Shown here: in pieces, positions 8,812 to 16,646 of the stretch
How positions within the stretch are numbered: the first letter of the stretch is position 1
Layout: each line of letters begins with the position of its first letter
Source of the DNA: Palsa-506 sp963707065
Lineage (GTDB): Bacteria; Actinomycetota; Actinomycetes; Streptosporangiales; Streptosporangiaceae
Direction of reading: 5' to 3'
DNA: 64,000 nt
NCBI GenBank assembly: GCA_963707065.1
Contig: CAVPPJ010000005.1
Location: 417,103 to 481,102 of the forward strand
The notes under the pieces: generated by a model
Databases searched by the model: none
Seen by the model: only the letters and a program-made list of their open reading frames with translations
What the model was told of the DNA's origin: nothing
Translations under genes and position numbers: made by a program

Positions 8812-9528
8812 CTATCGCGGTGCGTCCGCCGCGTCGCTGACCAGCGAGCCGGGCGCGGCCGCGGCGATGTGCAGCGCAGCAGCGACCAGCCGGTCGGCCC
8901 GGTCCCGCGAGGCAGGTTCCTGCGCGACGGTCTCGGCGAGGAGCAGGTCCGGGTCATGGCCTGCCCGCACGGCTTCGCCCCGCCCGCCCGCATCCAGCCA
9001 CAGCTTGAGCTGCGCGCCATCGATCTCCGGGTGGAACTGGACGGCCAGGTGCCTGCCGACGGAGAACGCCTGAGTCCCGATCTCGTTGCGGGCGAGCAGC
9101 CTGGCCCGCGGCGGGAGGAGGCACCGGTCACCGTGGAACTCCAGCCAGGGGCCTGGCGGAATCAGCTCGTGATCGAGTGAGTCAATCACGGTCCAGCCGA
9201 TCTCCTTACCGGCCGCGGCCTCGACCCGGCCGCCGAACACGGTGGCGAGCGCCTGCGCGCCGAAGCAGATGCCGAGCACGGGCAGGCCGGCCAGGTCCGC
9301 CTGCCGCAGCCAGGCCAGCTCGTCCGCGATCCAGCCGCGGGCGGGCCCGTCGTCGTACACCGAGCAGATGGCGCCCAGCAGCACGACGTGATCAATGCCG
9401 TCCGGTGCGGGCAGCGGGCCGTCGGCCGGGAACATGTGCGTGCTGAGCTCGGCGCCGCGGGCCTCGAACGCGGCGCCGATGAGGCCCGCTGAGTCCTCTT
9501 CGTGGTGACGGATGACGAGAACTCGCAT
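8812..9528 (-). CDS. Class I glutamine amidotransferase-like hydrolase
   Basis: 238 aa with the nucleophile elbow LGICFGAQAL (Cys88) and the His/Glu part of the triad in VQFHPEI (His165, Glu167). No synthetase domain is attached. Stand-alone enzymes of this class include GMP-synthase-like amidotransferases and PuuD-type gamma-glutamyl amide hydrolases. Because a glutamine-synthetase-like ligase and an APC permease lie in the same island, I favour a gamma-glutamyl amide hydrolase role, as in putrescine or aniline catabolism, but the sequence does not prove it. Divergent from the P450 operon. Confidence 0.87.
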   Translation of the reverse strand: MRVLVIRHHEEDSAGLIGAAFEARGAELSTHMFPADGPLPAPDGIDHVVLLGAICSVYDDGPARGWIADELAWLRQADLAGLPVLGICFGAQALATVFGGRVEAAAGKEIGWTVIDSLDHELIPPGPWLEFHGDRCLLPPRARLLARNEIGTQAFSVGRHLAVQFHPEIDGAQLKLWLDAGGRGEAVRAGHDPDLLLAETVAQEPASRDRADRLVAAALHIAAAAPGSLVSDAADAPR

Positions 9529-9639
9529 GAATCAACCTCCGCTGCGCGGCGCCGCTGATCAGGCGGTCACATCTCAGGCGGCCGCTGATCAGCCGGTAAC
9601 GCCTCTGGCACGACGTTACCGGCCGCGGCAGTGCGCCGC

Positions 9640-9685
9640 ATTCCCGCCATTGCCCAGACGCTCGTTTGGTGCCAAACTATCTGCC
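9640..9685 (+). promoter_or_regulatory. P450 operon promoter with inverted-repeat operator; probably leaderless
   Basis: The operator core CGTTTGGTGCCAAAC is at 9663-9677 (arms GTTTGG/CCAAAC, 2-nt centre). A plausible -35 TTGCCC (about 9650-9655) is followed 17 nt later by a weak -10 CAAACT (9673-9678). This puts the transcription start at or next to the A of the ATG at 9686. There is no SD, so the P450 mRNA may be leaderless. A bound repressor would cover the spacer and -10. The same motif occurs before the aldehyde dehydrogenase operon. Confidence 0.5.
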
Positions 9686-11014
9686 ATGGCCGGGGCTGTC
9701 GACCTTAACGATCTCGACATGTGGGCACGGGGAGTGCCCTATCACGAGTTCGCCCGGCTGCGCCGCGAGGCGCCGGTCGCCTGGTTCGGCGAGCCCGCGC
9801 CGAATTCCGGTTTCTGGTCCGTCCATTGTTACGAGGACATTGTCGCCGCGAGCCGTGACGTGGCGACATTCTCCTCAGCGCGCGGGATCTCCTTCGAGGA
9901 ACCGACCGACGAGGACATGACGGCGCGCCGCACGATCATCGATACCGACCCGCCGGACCACACCAAGCTCCGCAAGATCGTGTCGGGCAGCTTCTCGCAG
10001 CGGGCCATCGCGGTCTATCAGCATTTCGTCGAGGGACTCACGGAGCAGGTGCTGGACGCCGGGCTGGCCGACGGCGAGCTCGACTTCGTCGAGGCCGTGG
10101 CGAAGGAGGTCCCGATCCGCGTGCTCGCCCGGATCATGGGCCTGCCCGGGGCCGACCTGGACCAGTTCATCGACCTGGGCGACCGGCTGATCGCCAACAC
10201 GGACCCGGACGTGACCGATGTGGTCTGGGGCCGGGACGACACCGACGCCTTCCGCCGGTTCCCGTTCCGCAGCCCGTACGGCAAGCAGCTGTGGGACCTC
10301 GGCCGTCAGGTCGTGGCCGGCCGGCTCCGCGAACCGGGTGACGACCTGCTGTCAACCCTGCTGCGCGCGGAGGTCGATGGTGACCGGCTGAGCGAGGTCG
10401 ATCTCGACAACTTCTTCTCGATTCTCGTGGTCGCCGGGAACGAGACCACCCGCATCGCCATCGCCCAGGGGATCCTGGCCTTCTGCCAGCACCCGGAGCA
10501 GTGGGACCGGCTGCGCGCCGACCCGGCGGCGGCGGGCACGGCCGCCGATGAGGTGCTCAGGTGGACCTGCCCGACGCACTTCATGCGCCGGACGGCGACC
10601 GCGGATACCGAACTGGGCGGCGCGGCGATCCGGGCCGGCGACAAGGTGGTGCTCTGGTACGTCTCGGGTAACCGCGACGAAGCCGAGTTCGCCGACCCGG
10701 ATGTCTTCGATATCGGCCGTGCTCCCAACCGGCATCTCAGCTTCGGCCGGGGCGGCCCGCACCTGTGCCTGGGCGTTCACCTGGCCCGGCTGGAGGTGCG
10801 CGTCGTGCTCGCCGCGCTGGCCCGGCGGGTGGCACGGTTCGAGCTGGCCGGCCCGCCGCGCCGGATCCGGTCGAATTTCACCAACGGGCTGCGGGAGCTC
10901 CCGGTCCGGGTGCGGCTCGCCCGGCCCGCGCCCGGTGCCCGGCCCGCACCGTTCGCCACGTCCGCGCCGGCGCCAGACCCTGGTCCCGTGCCGCGCCCCG
11001 GAGGCGGAACGTGA
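9686..11014 (+). CDS. Cytochrome P450
   Basis: 442 aa. I-helix oxygen-activation motif AGNETTR (about residue 250), K-helix ExxR in DEVLRW, and heme loop FGRGGPHLCLGVHLAR with the cysteine ligand at about residue 361. The C-terminal NFTNGLRELPVR resembles the CYP125/CYP142/CYP124 type, which hydroxylate alkyl chains or rings. An upstream extension of the frame to 9512 overlaps the divergent gene's start, so the ATG at 9686 is chosen. The last four bases overlap the amidohydrolase start (GTGA), which implies an operon. Presumably it hydroxylates the island's substrate, with redox partners encoded elsewhere. Confidence 0.93.
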   Translation: MAGAVDLNDLDMWARGVPYHEFARLRREAPVAWFGEPAPNSGFWSVHCYEDIVAASRDVATFSSARGISFEEPTDEDMTARRTIIDTDPPDHTKLRKIVSGSFSQRAIAVYQHFVEGLTEQVLDAGLADGELDFVEAVAKEVPIRVLARIMGLPGADLDQFIDLGDRLIANTDPDVTDVVWGRDDTDAFRRFPFRSPYGKQLWDLGRQVVAGRLREPGDDLLSTLLRAEVDGDRLSEVDLDNFFSILVVAGNETTRIAIAQGILAFCQHPEQWDRLRADPAAAGTAADEVLRWTCPTHFMRRTATADTELGGAAIRAGDKVVLWYVSGNRDEAEFADPDVFDIGRAPNRHLSFGRGGPHLCLGVHLARLEVRVVLAALARRVARFELAGPPRRIRSNFTNGLRELPVRVRLARPAPGARPAPFATSAPAPDPGPVPRPGGGT

Positions 11015-12012
11015 GGAAGATCGACGCTTTCGCGCACATCCTGCCGCCCGGGTACGCGGAGCGGCTGGAGTCGATCACCTCCGGCGCGGGAACCAGCGGC
11101 CGGATCCTCGGCTACCGGCAGTGGATCCGTGAGGACCCGGCGCTGATCGACCTCGATGCGCGCTGGCGGACGGTGGATCAGTTCGGGGACTACGCCCAGG
11201 TGCTGACGCTCGCGGTGCCGCCGGTCGAGGAACTCGGCGGGCCGGACGCCGCCCGCGATCTGGCCCGCGCCGCCAACGACGAGATGGCCGCGCTGGTCGC
11301 CGCGCACCCGGATCGCTTCGCCGGCTTCGCGGCCGCACTGCCGATGAGCGACGCCGACGCGGCCGCCGCCGAGCTCGGTCGCGCGATGGCTGAGCTGGGG
11401 GCTCTCGGCGCGCAGCTGCACACGAACGTCAGCGGGATGCCGCTCGACGACGCGCGGTTCGATCCGGTGTTCGAGACGGTCACCCGGTGCGACGGCGCGA
11501 TCTGGCTGCACCCCACCCGCAGCCCGATCTGGTCCGACTACCCGGCGGAAAGCCGGTCGAAGTACGGCATCTGGTGGTCGCTCGGCTGGCCGTACGAGAC
11601 ATCCGTCGCGATGGCGCGCCTGGTGTACTCGGGCTGCCTCGACCGTCATCCCGGCCTGCGCGTGATTGCCCACCACGCGGGCGCGATGGTGCCGCATTTC
11701 GCCGGCCGCCTCGCGGCGCCGCTGGAGGATCCCGACCGCGACGCCATCATGGCCGGCCTGACCGGCGGCTCCCTGGACTATTTCCGGCGCTTCTACACCG
11801 ACACCGCGCTGTTCGGCGCCGCGCACGCCGTCCGGTGCGCGGTGGAGTTCTTCGGCAGCGATCACGTCCTGTTCGGCACCGACATGCCCCTCGGCGGCCC
11901 CACGGTCATCGCGGACACGATCGCCGATGTCGAGGCGCTCGGCCTGCCGGATGCCGACACGGCCGCGATCTTCGCCGGCAATGCGAAGAGGGTGCTCCGG
12001 ATCCCCGGCTGA
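11011..12012 (+). CDS. Amidohydrolase family 2 (ACMSD/gamma-resorcylate decarboxylase-like)
   Basis: 333 aa, starting at GTG 11011 that overlaps the P450 stop by 4 nt. Family features: metal-binding N-terminus KIDAFAHILP, WLHPTR, the AHHAGAMVPHFAGR strand with a metal histidine, and FGTDMP with catalytic Asp at about 291. In ACMSD the N-terminal motif is HxH; here the first position is Phe7, so one metal ligand is replaced. Members decarboxylate or hydrolyse carboxylated aromatic or muconate-type compounds, which suits a meta-cleavage pathway. The exact reaction is unknown. Confidence 0.88.
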   Translation: MRKIDAFAHILPPGYAERLESITSGAGTSGRILGYRQWIREDPALIDLDARWRTVDQFGDYAQVLTLAVPPVEELGGPDAARDLARAANDEMAALVAAHPDRFAGFAAALPMSDADAAAAELGRAMAELGALGAQLHTNVSGMPLDDARFDPVFETVTRCDGAIWLHPTRSPIWSDYPAESRSKYGIWWSLGWPYETSVAMARLVYSGCLDRHPGLRVIAHHAGAMVPHFAGRLAAPLEDPDRDAIMAGLTGGSLDYFRRFYTDTALFGAAHAVRCAVEFFGSDHVLFGTDMPLGGPTVIADTIADVEALGLPDADTAAIFAGNAKRVLRIPG

Positions 12013-12080
12013 GACCGCCCGCCCTTTTACCGCGGTCCTGACTACGCCTTACCACAGCCGTGACTATGAAGGAGGAAACG

Positions 12081-13547
12081 ATGGGGAATTCCGAGCCAGC
12101 GTACGAGCGCCTGGGCGCGAAGATCCTGTCGCTCCCTGATGTCATCGCGCAGTCCGTCGGGTTCATGGGCCCGGTGTTCTCCGCGGCCTTCGTGATCCCG
12201 CTCGTGGTCGGCGTGATCAGCGCGTCGGGCAAGGGCGGCGGGGTCGCGTCACCGCTGTCGGTGCTCATCGCCGCGGTCGGCGTCTTCGGGCTCGGCTGGA
12301 TCGTCTCGCGCTACGCGAAGGAGATCCACACGGCCGGCTCGCTCTATGACTACGTGACCCGCGGGCTCGGCGAGCGGGTCGGCACGGCGGCGGGCTGGCT
12401 GTACTACGGCGGCATCATCGTCCTGCTGAACGGGCTGCTGCTGCTCATGGGCGGCTACCTGCAGAGCACGATCGCGGCCGAGTTCGGCGTGAGCCCGCTG
12501 CCGTCCTGGGCCTGGACGCTGCTGCTGATCGTCCTGATCGGCGTTATCTGCTACTTCGGCGTGCGGCTGTCCACCCGCAGCCAGCTCGCGCTGGCACTGG
12601 TCTCCATGATCGTCGTCACGATCTTCTTCATCACGGTCATCGTCAAGCTCGGCTCCGCGAACAGCCTCAAGCCGTTCAACCCGTCGTCGGCGGCCGACGG
12701 CTGGTCCGGGATCATCTTCGGCGTGCTCTACGGGGTGCTGCTCTTCGTCGGCTTCGAGACGGCGGCGAACCTGGCCGAGGAGACGCCCAACCCGCGCCGG
12801 GAGATCCCGGTCGCGGTGATGACCACGGCCGGGATCGCCACGGTCTTCTTCGTGCTCGCCGCCTACGTCGAGGTGGCCGGCTTCCACTACAACCTCAAGA
12901 CGCTGACGGCCGCCGCCAGCGCACCGCTGTTCGCGCTCGGCGCGCCGAAGAGCGCCGGCGGGTACGGAGGCACCTGGACTGACCGGCTGCTCGAGCTCGT
13001 CGTGCTGTTCGACATGCTGGCCGTCGCGATCGGCTGTGCCGTGTCGTCGACGCGCGGGATGTTCGCGATGGCCCGCGATCGCAGGATCCCGGCTCCGCTG
13101 GCGATCGTCTCCAAGCGGCACGGCTCGCCGCTCGGCGCGACCATCTTCCTGCTCGGCACGGCGGTGGTCACCCTGCTCGTCAACCAGTTCTGGACCGGCC
13201 TGTTCGCGCTGCCGCAGACGCCGCACTACTTCGCGCTGTTCGCCTGGGGCTCCACGTTCGGCGGCTTCGCGCTGGTGGTTGTCTACCTGCTGATGTCGGT
13301 CGGCTCGCTGCGCAACTTCGCCGGGTCGCAGCGGCGGGTATCGCTGATCGTGGCGGCAGTCCTCGGCATCGTGATCACGGGCGGCGCCATTTACGGCTCG
13401 TTCTACAAGGTCACCAGCCCGACCATCCTGGCCCCCTGGTTCGCGCTCGCCCTGTTCGCGATCGGCCTCGCGTCCACCTGGGTGCTGCGCGCGCGGGAGT
13501 CCGCGAGCACGCACCTGGCCGACCTGAGCACGGAAAGCGCGGTGTGA
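12081..13547 (+). CDS. APC family amino acid/polyamine permease
   Basis: About 488 aa with roughly 12 transmembrane segments. Start at ATG 12081, chosen for the strong SD AAGGAGG six bases upstream rather than the weaker GTG at 12060. Family features include the first-helix glycine-rich stretch, YDYVTRGLGERVG, and the GFETAANLAEETPNPRREIP loop of APC transporters. It lies 68 nt after the amidohydrolase and is probably in the same operon as the P450, so it is the likely importer of the pathway substrate. The fold favours an amine or amino acid, like PuuP. Confidence 0.9.
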   Translation: MGNSEPAYERLGAKILSLPDVIAQSVGFMGPVFSAAFVIPLVVGVISASGKGGGVASPLSVLIAAVGVFGLGWIVSRYAKEIHTAGSLYDYVTRGLGERVGTAAGWLYYGGIIVLLNGLLLLMGGYLQSTIAAEFGVSPLPSWAWTLLLIVLIGVICYFGVRLSTRSQLALALVSMIVVTIFFITVIVKLGSANSLKPFNPSSAADGWSGIIFGVLYGVLLFVGFETAANLAEETPNPRREIPVAVMTTAGIATVFFVLAAYVEVAGFHYNLKTLTAAASAPLFALGAPKSAGGYGGTWTDRLLELVVLFDMLAVAIGCAVSSTRGMFAMARDRRIPAPLAIVSKRHGSPLGATIFLLGTAVVTLLVNQFWTGLFALPQTPHYFALFAWGSTFGGFALVVVYLLMSVGSLRNFAGSQRRVSLIVAAVLGIVITGGAIYGSFYKVTSPTILAPWFALALFAIGLASTWVLRARESASTHLADLSTESAV

Positions 13548-13606
13548 CGGGCAGCGCGGTGTGACGGGCAGCGCGGTGTAACGGGCAGCGCGGTGTAACG
13601 GGGGGT
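13539..13606 (+). repeat. Four imperfect 17-bp tandem repeats over the permease stop codon
   Basis: Unit GCGGTGTRACGGGCAGC at 13539-13555, 13556-13572 and 13573-13589, plus a degenerate fourth copy 13590-13606. The first unit contains the permease stop codon. It lies between convergent permease and ligase genes. No stem is evident within a unit, so it is not a simple terminator; slippage expansion is the easiest explanation. Confidence 0.85.
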
Positions 13607-13629
13607 GTAACCAACGGCGCGGCGAGTAG

Positions 13630-14970
13630 CTACAGGTGATAGGCGTACTCGCGGAACTCCCAGTCGGTGACGAACCGCTCGAACCGCTCGATCTCATGGC
13701 GCTTATAGCTCAGGAAGGAGGTGACGAAGTACTCGCCGAGGATCCCGGCGAGTTCCTGGTCGGCCTCCAGCGCGTCGAGGGCGGCGCCCAGCCGGGCCGG
13801 CAGCATCGGCGACCTGCCTGGGTCGTAGCCGTACCCTTCCAGCTTGGCCGGCGGCTCCGCCTTGTCCCGGATACCCAGGTAGACCGCCGCGCCGACGGCG
13901 GCCATGGCGAGATAAGGGTTGGCGGTGGCGTCCCCGAGGCGGACCTCCATCCGGGCGGCGGCGCCGCGCTCCGGCGGGACCCGCACCATGGCGCTGCGGT
14001 TATCCAGGCCCCAGTCGATCAGCCAGGGCGCCAGCGTGTCCGGCCCGAATCGCTTGTACGAGTTGATCGTGGGGTTCAGCAGCGCGCTGAGCGCGGCCGC
14101 ATGCCGCAGCACGCCGCCGATCGCGTGCCGGCCGACCGGCGACAGCCCGTCCGGACCGCCGGGGTCGCCGAACACGTTGGTGCCAGCCTCGTCGTTGACC
14201 GACGCGTGCACGTGGAACCCGGAGCCGCCCTCGTCGTTGAACGGCTTGGCCATGAAGGTGGCCATGAGGTCGCGGTGGCGGGCGATCTCCTGCACGGCGG
14301 ACTTGAGCCGGAACGAGCGGTCCGCCGCGTCGACGAGCTCCGAGTGATCAAGGTTGATCTCGAACTGGCCCGGCGAGAACTCATGGTTCGCTGCTGTCAC
14401 CCGCAGGCCGGCGTCCCTGAGCTGCCGGAGCATATGCAGGAGCAGACCCTGCGGATCACCCTTGCGGCCGACCACGTAGACGTTACCCAGCTCGTTCGCA
14501 TAACGCCGCCAGCCCCCGGCACCGTCCCGCTCGCATACGAAGAACTCCAGCTCAGGGCCGCAGGCAAGCTGGTAGCCGAGGCCGGACAGCTGATCGGCTA
14601 CCCGCCGCACCACGGTCCGCGGCGACTCCGGCGCGGGCGAGCCGTCGGTCGTGCTGGCGTCGCCGAGGCACCAGGCGGCGTTCGGCTCCCACGGCAGCGG
14701 CGTCAAGGTCGCGAGGTCCGGGCGCACGGTGATGTCGGGCAGCCCCGCGTCCAGGCCGCCCTGCACCGGGACCACGTCGCCCATCGGGGAGGTGTGGTAG
14801 ACGGCCCGGCAGAACGCCAGCCCGTGCTCGGTCACCGACGCCAGCTCGTCCAGCAGTACGTCGCGGCCGCGGTCGATGCCGATCATGTCCGGGTAGGAGA
14901 CCCGGATAACGTCGATGCCCTGGCCCCGCAGCCGCTCGGCGACGGCGGCAACGTCCGATGGGTGCGTCAC
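13630..14970 (-). CDS. Glutamine-synthetase-like gamma-glutamyl ligase
   Basis: 446 aa class III/GlnA3-4-type glutamine synthetase homologue. Seen: GPELEFF (metal glutamates), EFSPGQFEI, DEGGSGFHVHAS (ATP/metal loop), NPTINSYKRF and PPERGAAARMEVRLGDATANPYL. No canonical tyrosine adenylylation loop is seen. Such proteins in actinobacteria and in the Puu, aniline and isopropylamine pathways attach glutamate to amines at the cost of ATP rather than fixing ammonia. Shared neighbourhood with a PuuP-like permease and a PuuD-like hydrolase supports gamma-glutamylation of the substrate amine. Divergent from the acetoacetate-decarboxylase-like gene, with operator-like sites between them. Confidence 0.9.
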   Translation of the reverse strand: MTHPSDVAAVAERLRGQGIDVIRVSYPDMIGIDRGRDVLLDELASVTEHGLAFCRAVYHTSPMGDVVPVQGGLDAGLPDITVRPDLATLTPLPWEPNAAWCLGDASTTDGSPAPESPRTVVRRVADQLSGLGYQLACGPELEFFVCERDGAGGWRRYANELGNVYVVGRKGDPQGLLLHMLRQLRDAGLRVTAANHEFSPGQFEINLDHSELVDAADRSFRLKSAVQEIARHRDLMATFMAKPFNDEGGSGFHVHASVNDEAGTNVFGDPGGPDGLSPVGRHAIGGVLRHAAALSALLNPTINSYKRFGPDTLAPWLIDWGLDNRSAMVRVPPERGAAARMEVRLGDATANPYLAMAAVGAAVYLGIRDKAEPPAKLEGYGYDPGRSPMLPARLGAALDALEADQELAGILGEYFVTSFLSYKRHEIERFERFVTDWEFREYAYHL

Positions 14971-15003
14971 GGCGGCTCCCCGGCGGCGTCATCGAAGGAG
15001 AAC

Positions 15004-15018
15004 GTTCGGATACAAACG
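15004..15018 (-). promoter_or_regulatory. Operator-like site upstream of the gamma-glutamyl ligase gene
   Basis: Minus-strand sequence CGTTTGTATCCGAAC matches the island motif CGTTYGNNNCCRNAC (11 of 15 to the P450 site). It lies 34 nt upstream of the ligase start codon, where it could control that gene. Weaker than the P450 and dehydrogenase sites. Confidence 0.4.
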
Positions 15019-15098
15019 ACCTGTCGCAGCGTAACCGCGGCGAAGGGTGCAGGCAAGATCCTGGCGGGAATGTTCCCCGGCGTCTAGCATCCGAATTC

Positions 15099-15113
15099 GT
15101 ATGGGTACGAACG
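15099..15113 (-). promoter_or_regulatory. Operator-like site upstream of the acetoacetate-decarboxylase-like gene
   Basis: Minus-strand CGTTCGTACCCATAC is a degenerate copy of the island operator. It also sits inside a separate inverted repeat TTCGTA-TGGG-TACGAA. It ends 15 nt before the GTG start at 15129, so binding would block initiation or transcription of that unit. Confidence 0.35.
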
Positions 15114-15128
15114 ATCTGGGGAGCGCGC

Positions 15129-15944
15129 GTGACTGAGATGGCCGGGTTCTTCTACCCGAGGACGGCTACCGGGCGGTCCTCGCTGCTGCCGGCGCCGCCA
15201 TGGCACTATTCCGGCGACCTGCTCACGGTGGAGTACCGGACCGATCCGGCCCGGGTCGCCGAGCTGCTGCCCGCTCCGCTGGAGCCGGCCCCGGCGGACC
15301 CGGGCGCGGTCGCGCTGATCTGGGCGGACTGGCAGTCCTGCGGTGACGGGGGAGAGGAATTGCTCGATCCGGTCCGGGCGCAGTACAAGGAGTGCTTCGC
15401 CGTCGTCCGCTGCAGTCTCGGCGGCCGGGTCTACTCACGCTGTGTCTACATCTGGGTCGATTCCGACTTCGCGCTGGCCCGCGGCCTCTACCAGGGCTAT
15501 CCGAAGAAGCTGGGCTCGATTCACCAGACCAGGCCGCATCCGTTCGGGCTCGCCGCCCCGCGGATCGCGGCCGGCGGCCTGTTCGCCGGCACGCTGGCCG
15601 CGGCTGACCGCCGGCTCGCCCAGGCGGTGGTGACGCTGCGCGAGGAATCGCCGGGCAACGGGTTCGTCAACGCTCACCCGATGGCCCACCACCGGTGGAT
15701 GCCGTCGATCGAGAAGGGCGCCGCGGATTCCCTCGACGAGCTGATCGGCTCGGGCAGCGCCCGCTTCGAGGGCGGCCAGGCCTGGCGCGGCGATGCCACC
15801 CTGGAGCTGTTCGGATCGCCGACCGAGGAACTGGCCAGGCTCGAGGTCACCGAGATCATCGGGGGCTACTACCGCCAGGTCGGGGTCACCTGGGATGGCG
15901 GCCGGGTGCTCGCCGAGCGTGGCGTCCCGTCCGGCGAGCACTGA
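15129..15944 (+). CDS. Acetoacetate decarboxylase family protein
   Basis: About 271 aa. Starts at GTG 15129 with SD GGGGAG five bases upstream (ATG 15138 is the alternative). The family core is YKECFAVV, then GLYQGYPKKLGSIHQT, whose lysine pair (about Lys126/127) aligns with the Schiff-base lysine region of acetoacetate decarboxylase. Superfamily members include true beta-keto acid decarboxylases and enzymes reusing the Schiff base for aldol or hydration chemistry. In this island it may act on a keto acid made after ring cleavage. Activity is inference, family assignment is firm. Confidence 0.85.
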   Translation: MTEMAGFFYPRTATGRSSLLPAPPWHYSGDLLTVEYRTDPARVAELLPAPLEPAPADPGAVALIWADWQSCGDGGEELLDPVRAQYKECFAVVRCSLGGRVYSRCVYIWVDSDFALARGLYQGYPKKLGSIHQTRPHPFGLAAPRIAAGGLFAGTLAAADRRLAQAVVTLREESPGNGFVNAHPMAHHRWMPSIEKGAADSLDELIGSGSARFEGGQAWRGDATLELFGSPTEELARLEVTEIIGGYYRQVGVTWDGGRVLAERGVPSGEH

Positions 15945-15955
15945 CCTCCAGGGCG

Positions 15956-16363
15956 TTAACGCACGCTCCGGGCGAAGCGGGCGATGCAGTTCGCTACTTC
16001 GCGGTGGTTGCCCGCTTTGGTGATGCAGTGGCTGAAGCTGGTGAAAACGCTGGTGTTGCCGGCCACGAAAGTGCCGACCCGCATGGAGAACGCGATACTG
16101 ACGGCCACCGCCAGAATGCCGCAGATGAGCCCGGCTGCGGCCTGGCCGGGGTTCGCCGTCCCGCCCGCCCGCCCGCGGGTGAGTGCGGCGACGCCGATCG
16201 CGGCCGCGACGACGCCTCCCACCAGGCCCAGCGGCAGCAGCACGAACGACAGCGAGGCGACCAGGCTGGCGACGCCCAGCACAAGGGCGGCCGTGCCGAG
16301 GCCGTTCTTCGACCGGGCGGATGGCGACATGACGGGCGGGCTAGGGGACTCGATGCTCACCAT
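15956..16363 (-). CDS. DUF4190-like small membrane protein
   Basis: About 135 aa from ATG 16361-16363 (an in-frame upstream start at 16426 adds an unlikely Arg/Cys-rich leader). A Ser/Pro-rich N-terminus precedes two hydrophobic hairpin helices (GTAALVLGVASLVASLSFVL and a second GLICGILAVAVSIAF), the DUF4190 pattern, and a short extracytoplasmic tail with two cysteines. Function unknown. It is inserted between catabolic units on the opposite strand and is probably unrelated to them. Confidence 0.7.
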   Translation of the reverse strand: MVSIESPSPPVMSPSARSKNGLGTAALVLGVASLVASLSFVLLPLGLVGGVVAAAIGVAALTRGRAGGTANPGQAAAGLICGILAVAVSIAFSMRVGTFVAGNTSVFTSFSHCITKAGNHREVANCIARFARSVR

Positions 16364-16581
16364 GGGCCCGCCTCTCAAGTGCGCAGCCCGGCAGGCTCTG
16401 CTCCGGTCACGCGTGGCCTGCCGCACCGCCGCTTAAGACCATTGTTACGCGCGAAGAGAAGGCAATGAAAGAGTCAAGCCGGTACAACGGGAGGCCAGCG
16501 GCGTGGCATGGGTGATGATGATCTCCAGCCGCCCGCATGGGGCAACCTCGGCCGGGGCGGCGGGCATGACCCCGCGGCCTC

Positions 16582-16621
16582 TTGACCGCAGCCATCCCCG
16601 AATATAATTTGGCTCCAAACG
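16582..16621 (+). promoter_or_regulatory. Strong promoter with overlapping operator for the HpaE/HpaD/HpaG-like operon
   Basis: Consensus -10 TATAAT at 16603-16608 with TTGACC at 16582-16587 as -35 (15-nt spacer, slightly short). The operator ATTTGGCTCCAAACG at 16607-16621 starts inside the -10 and covers the expected start site, the classic place for a repressor. Its reverse complement extends the match to the P450 site to 16 of 18 bases. Confidence 0.65.
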
Positions 16622-16646
16622 ATTGCGGACGAGCACCGGGACGGCG

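Noticed and set aside
12249..13697. 482-codon minus-strand frame
   Set aside because: Shadow of the APC permease; charged repeats, no hydrophobic core.
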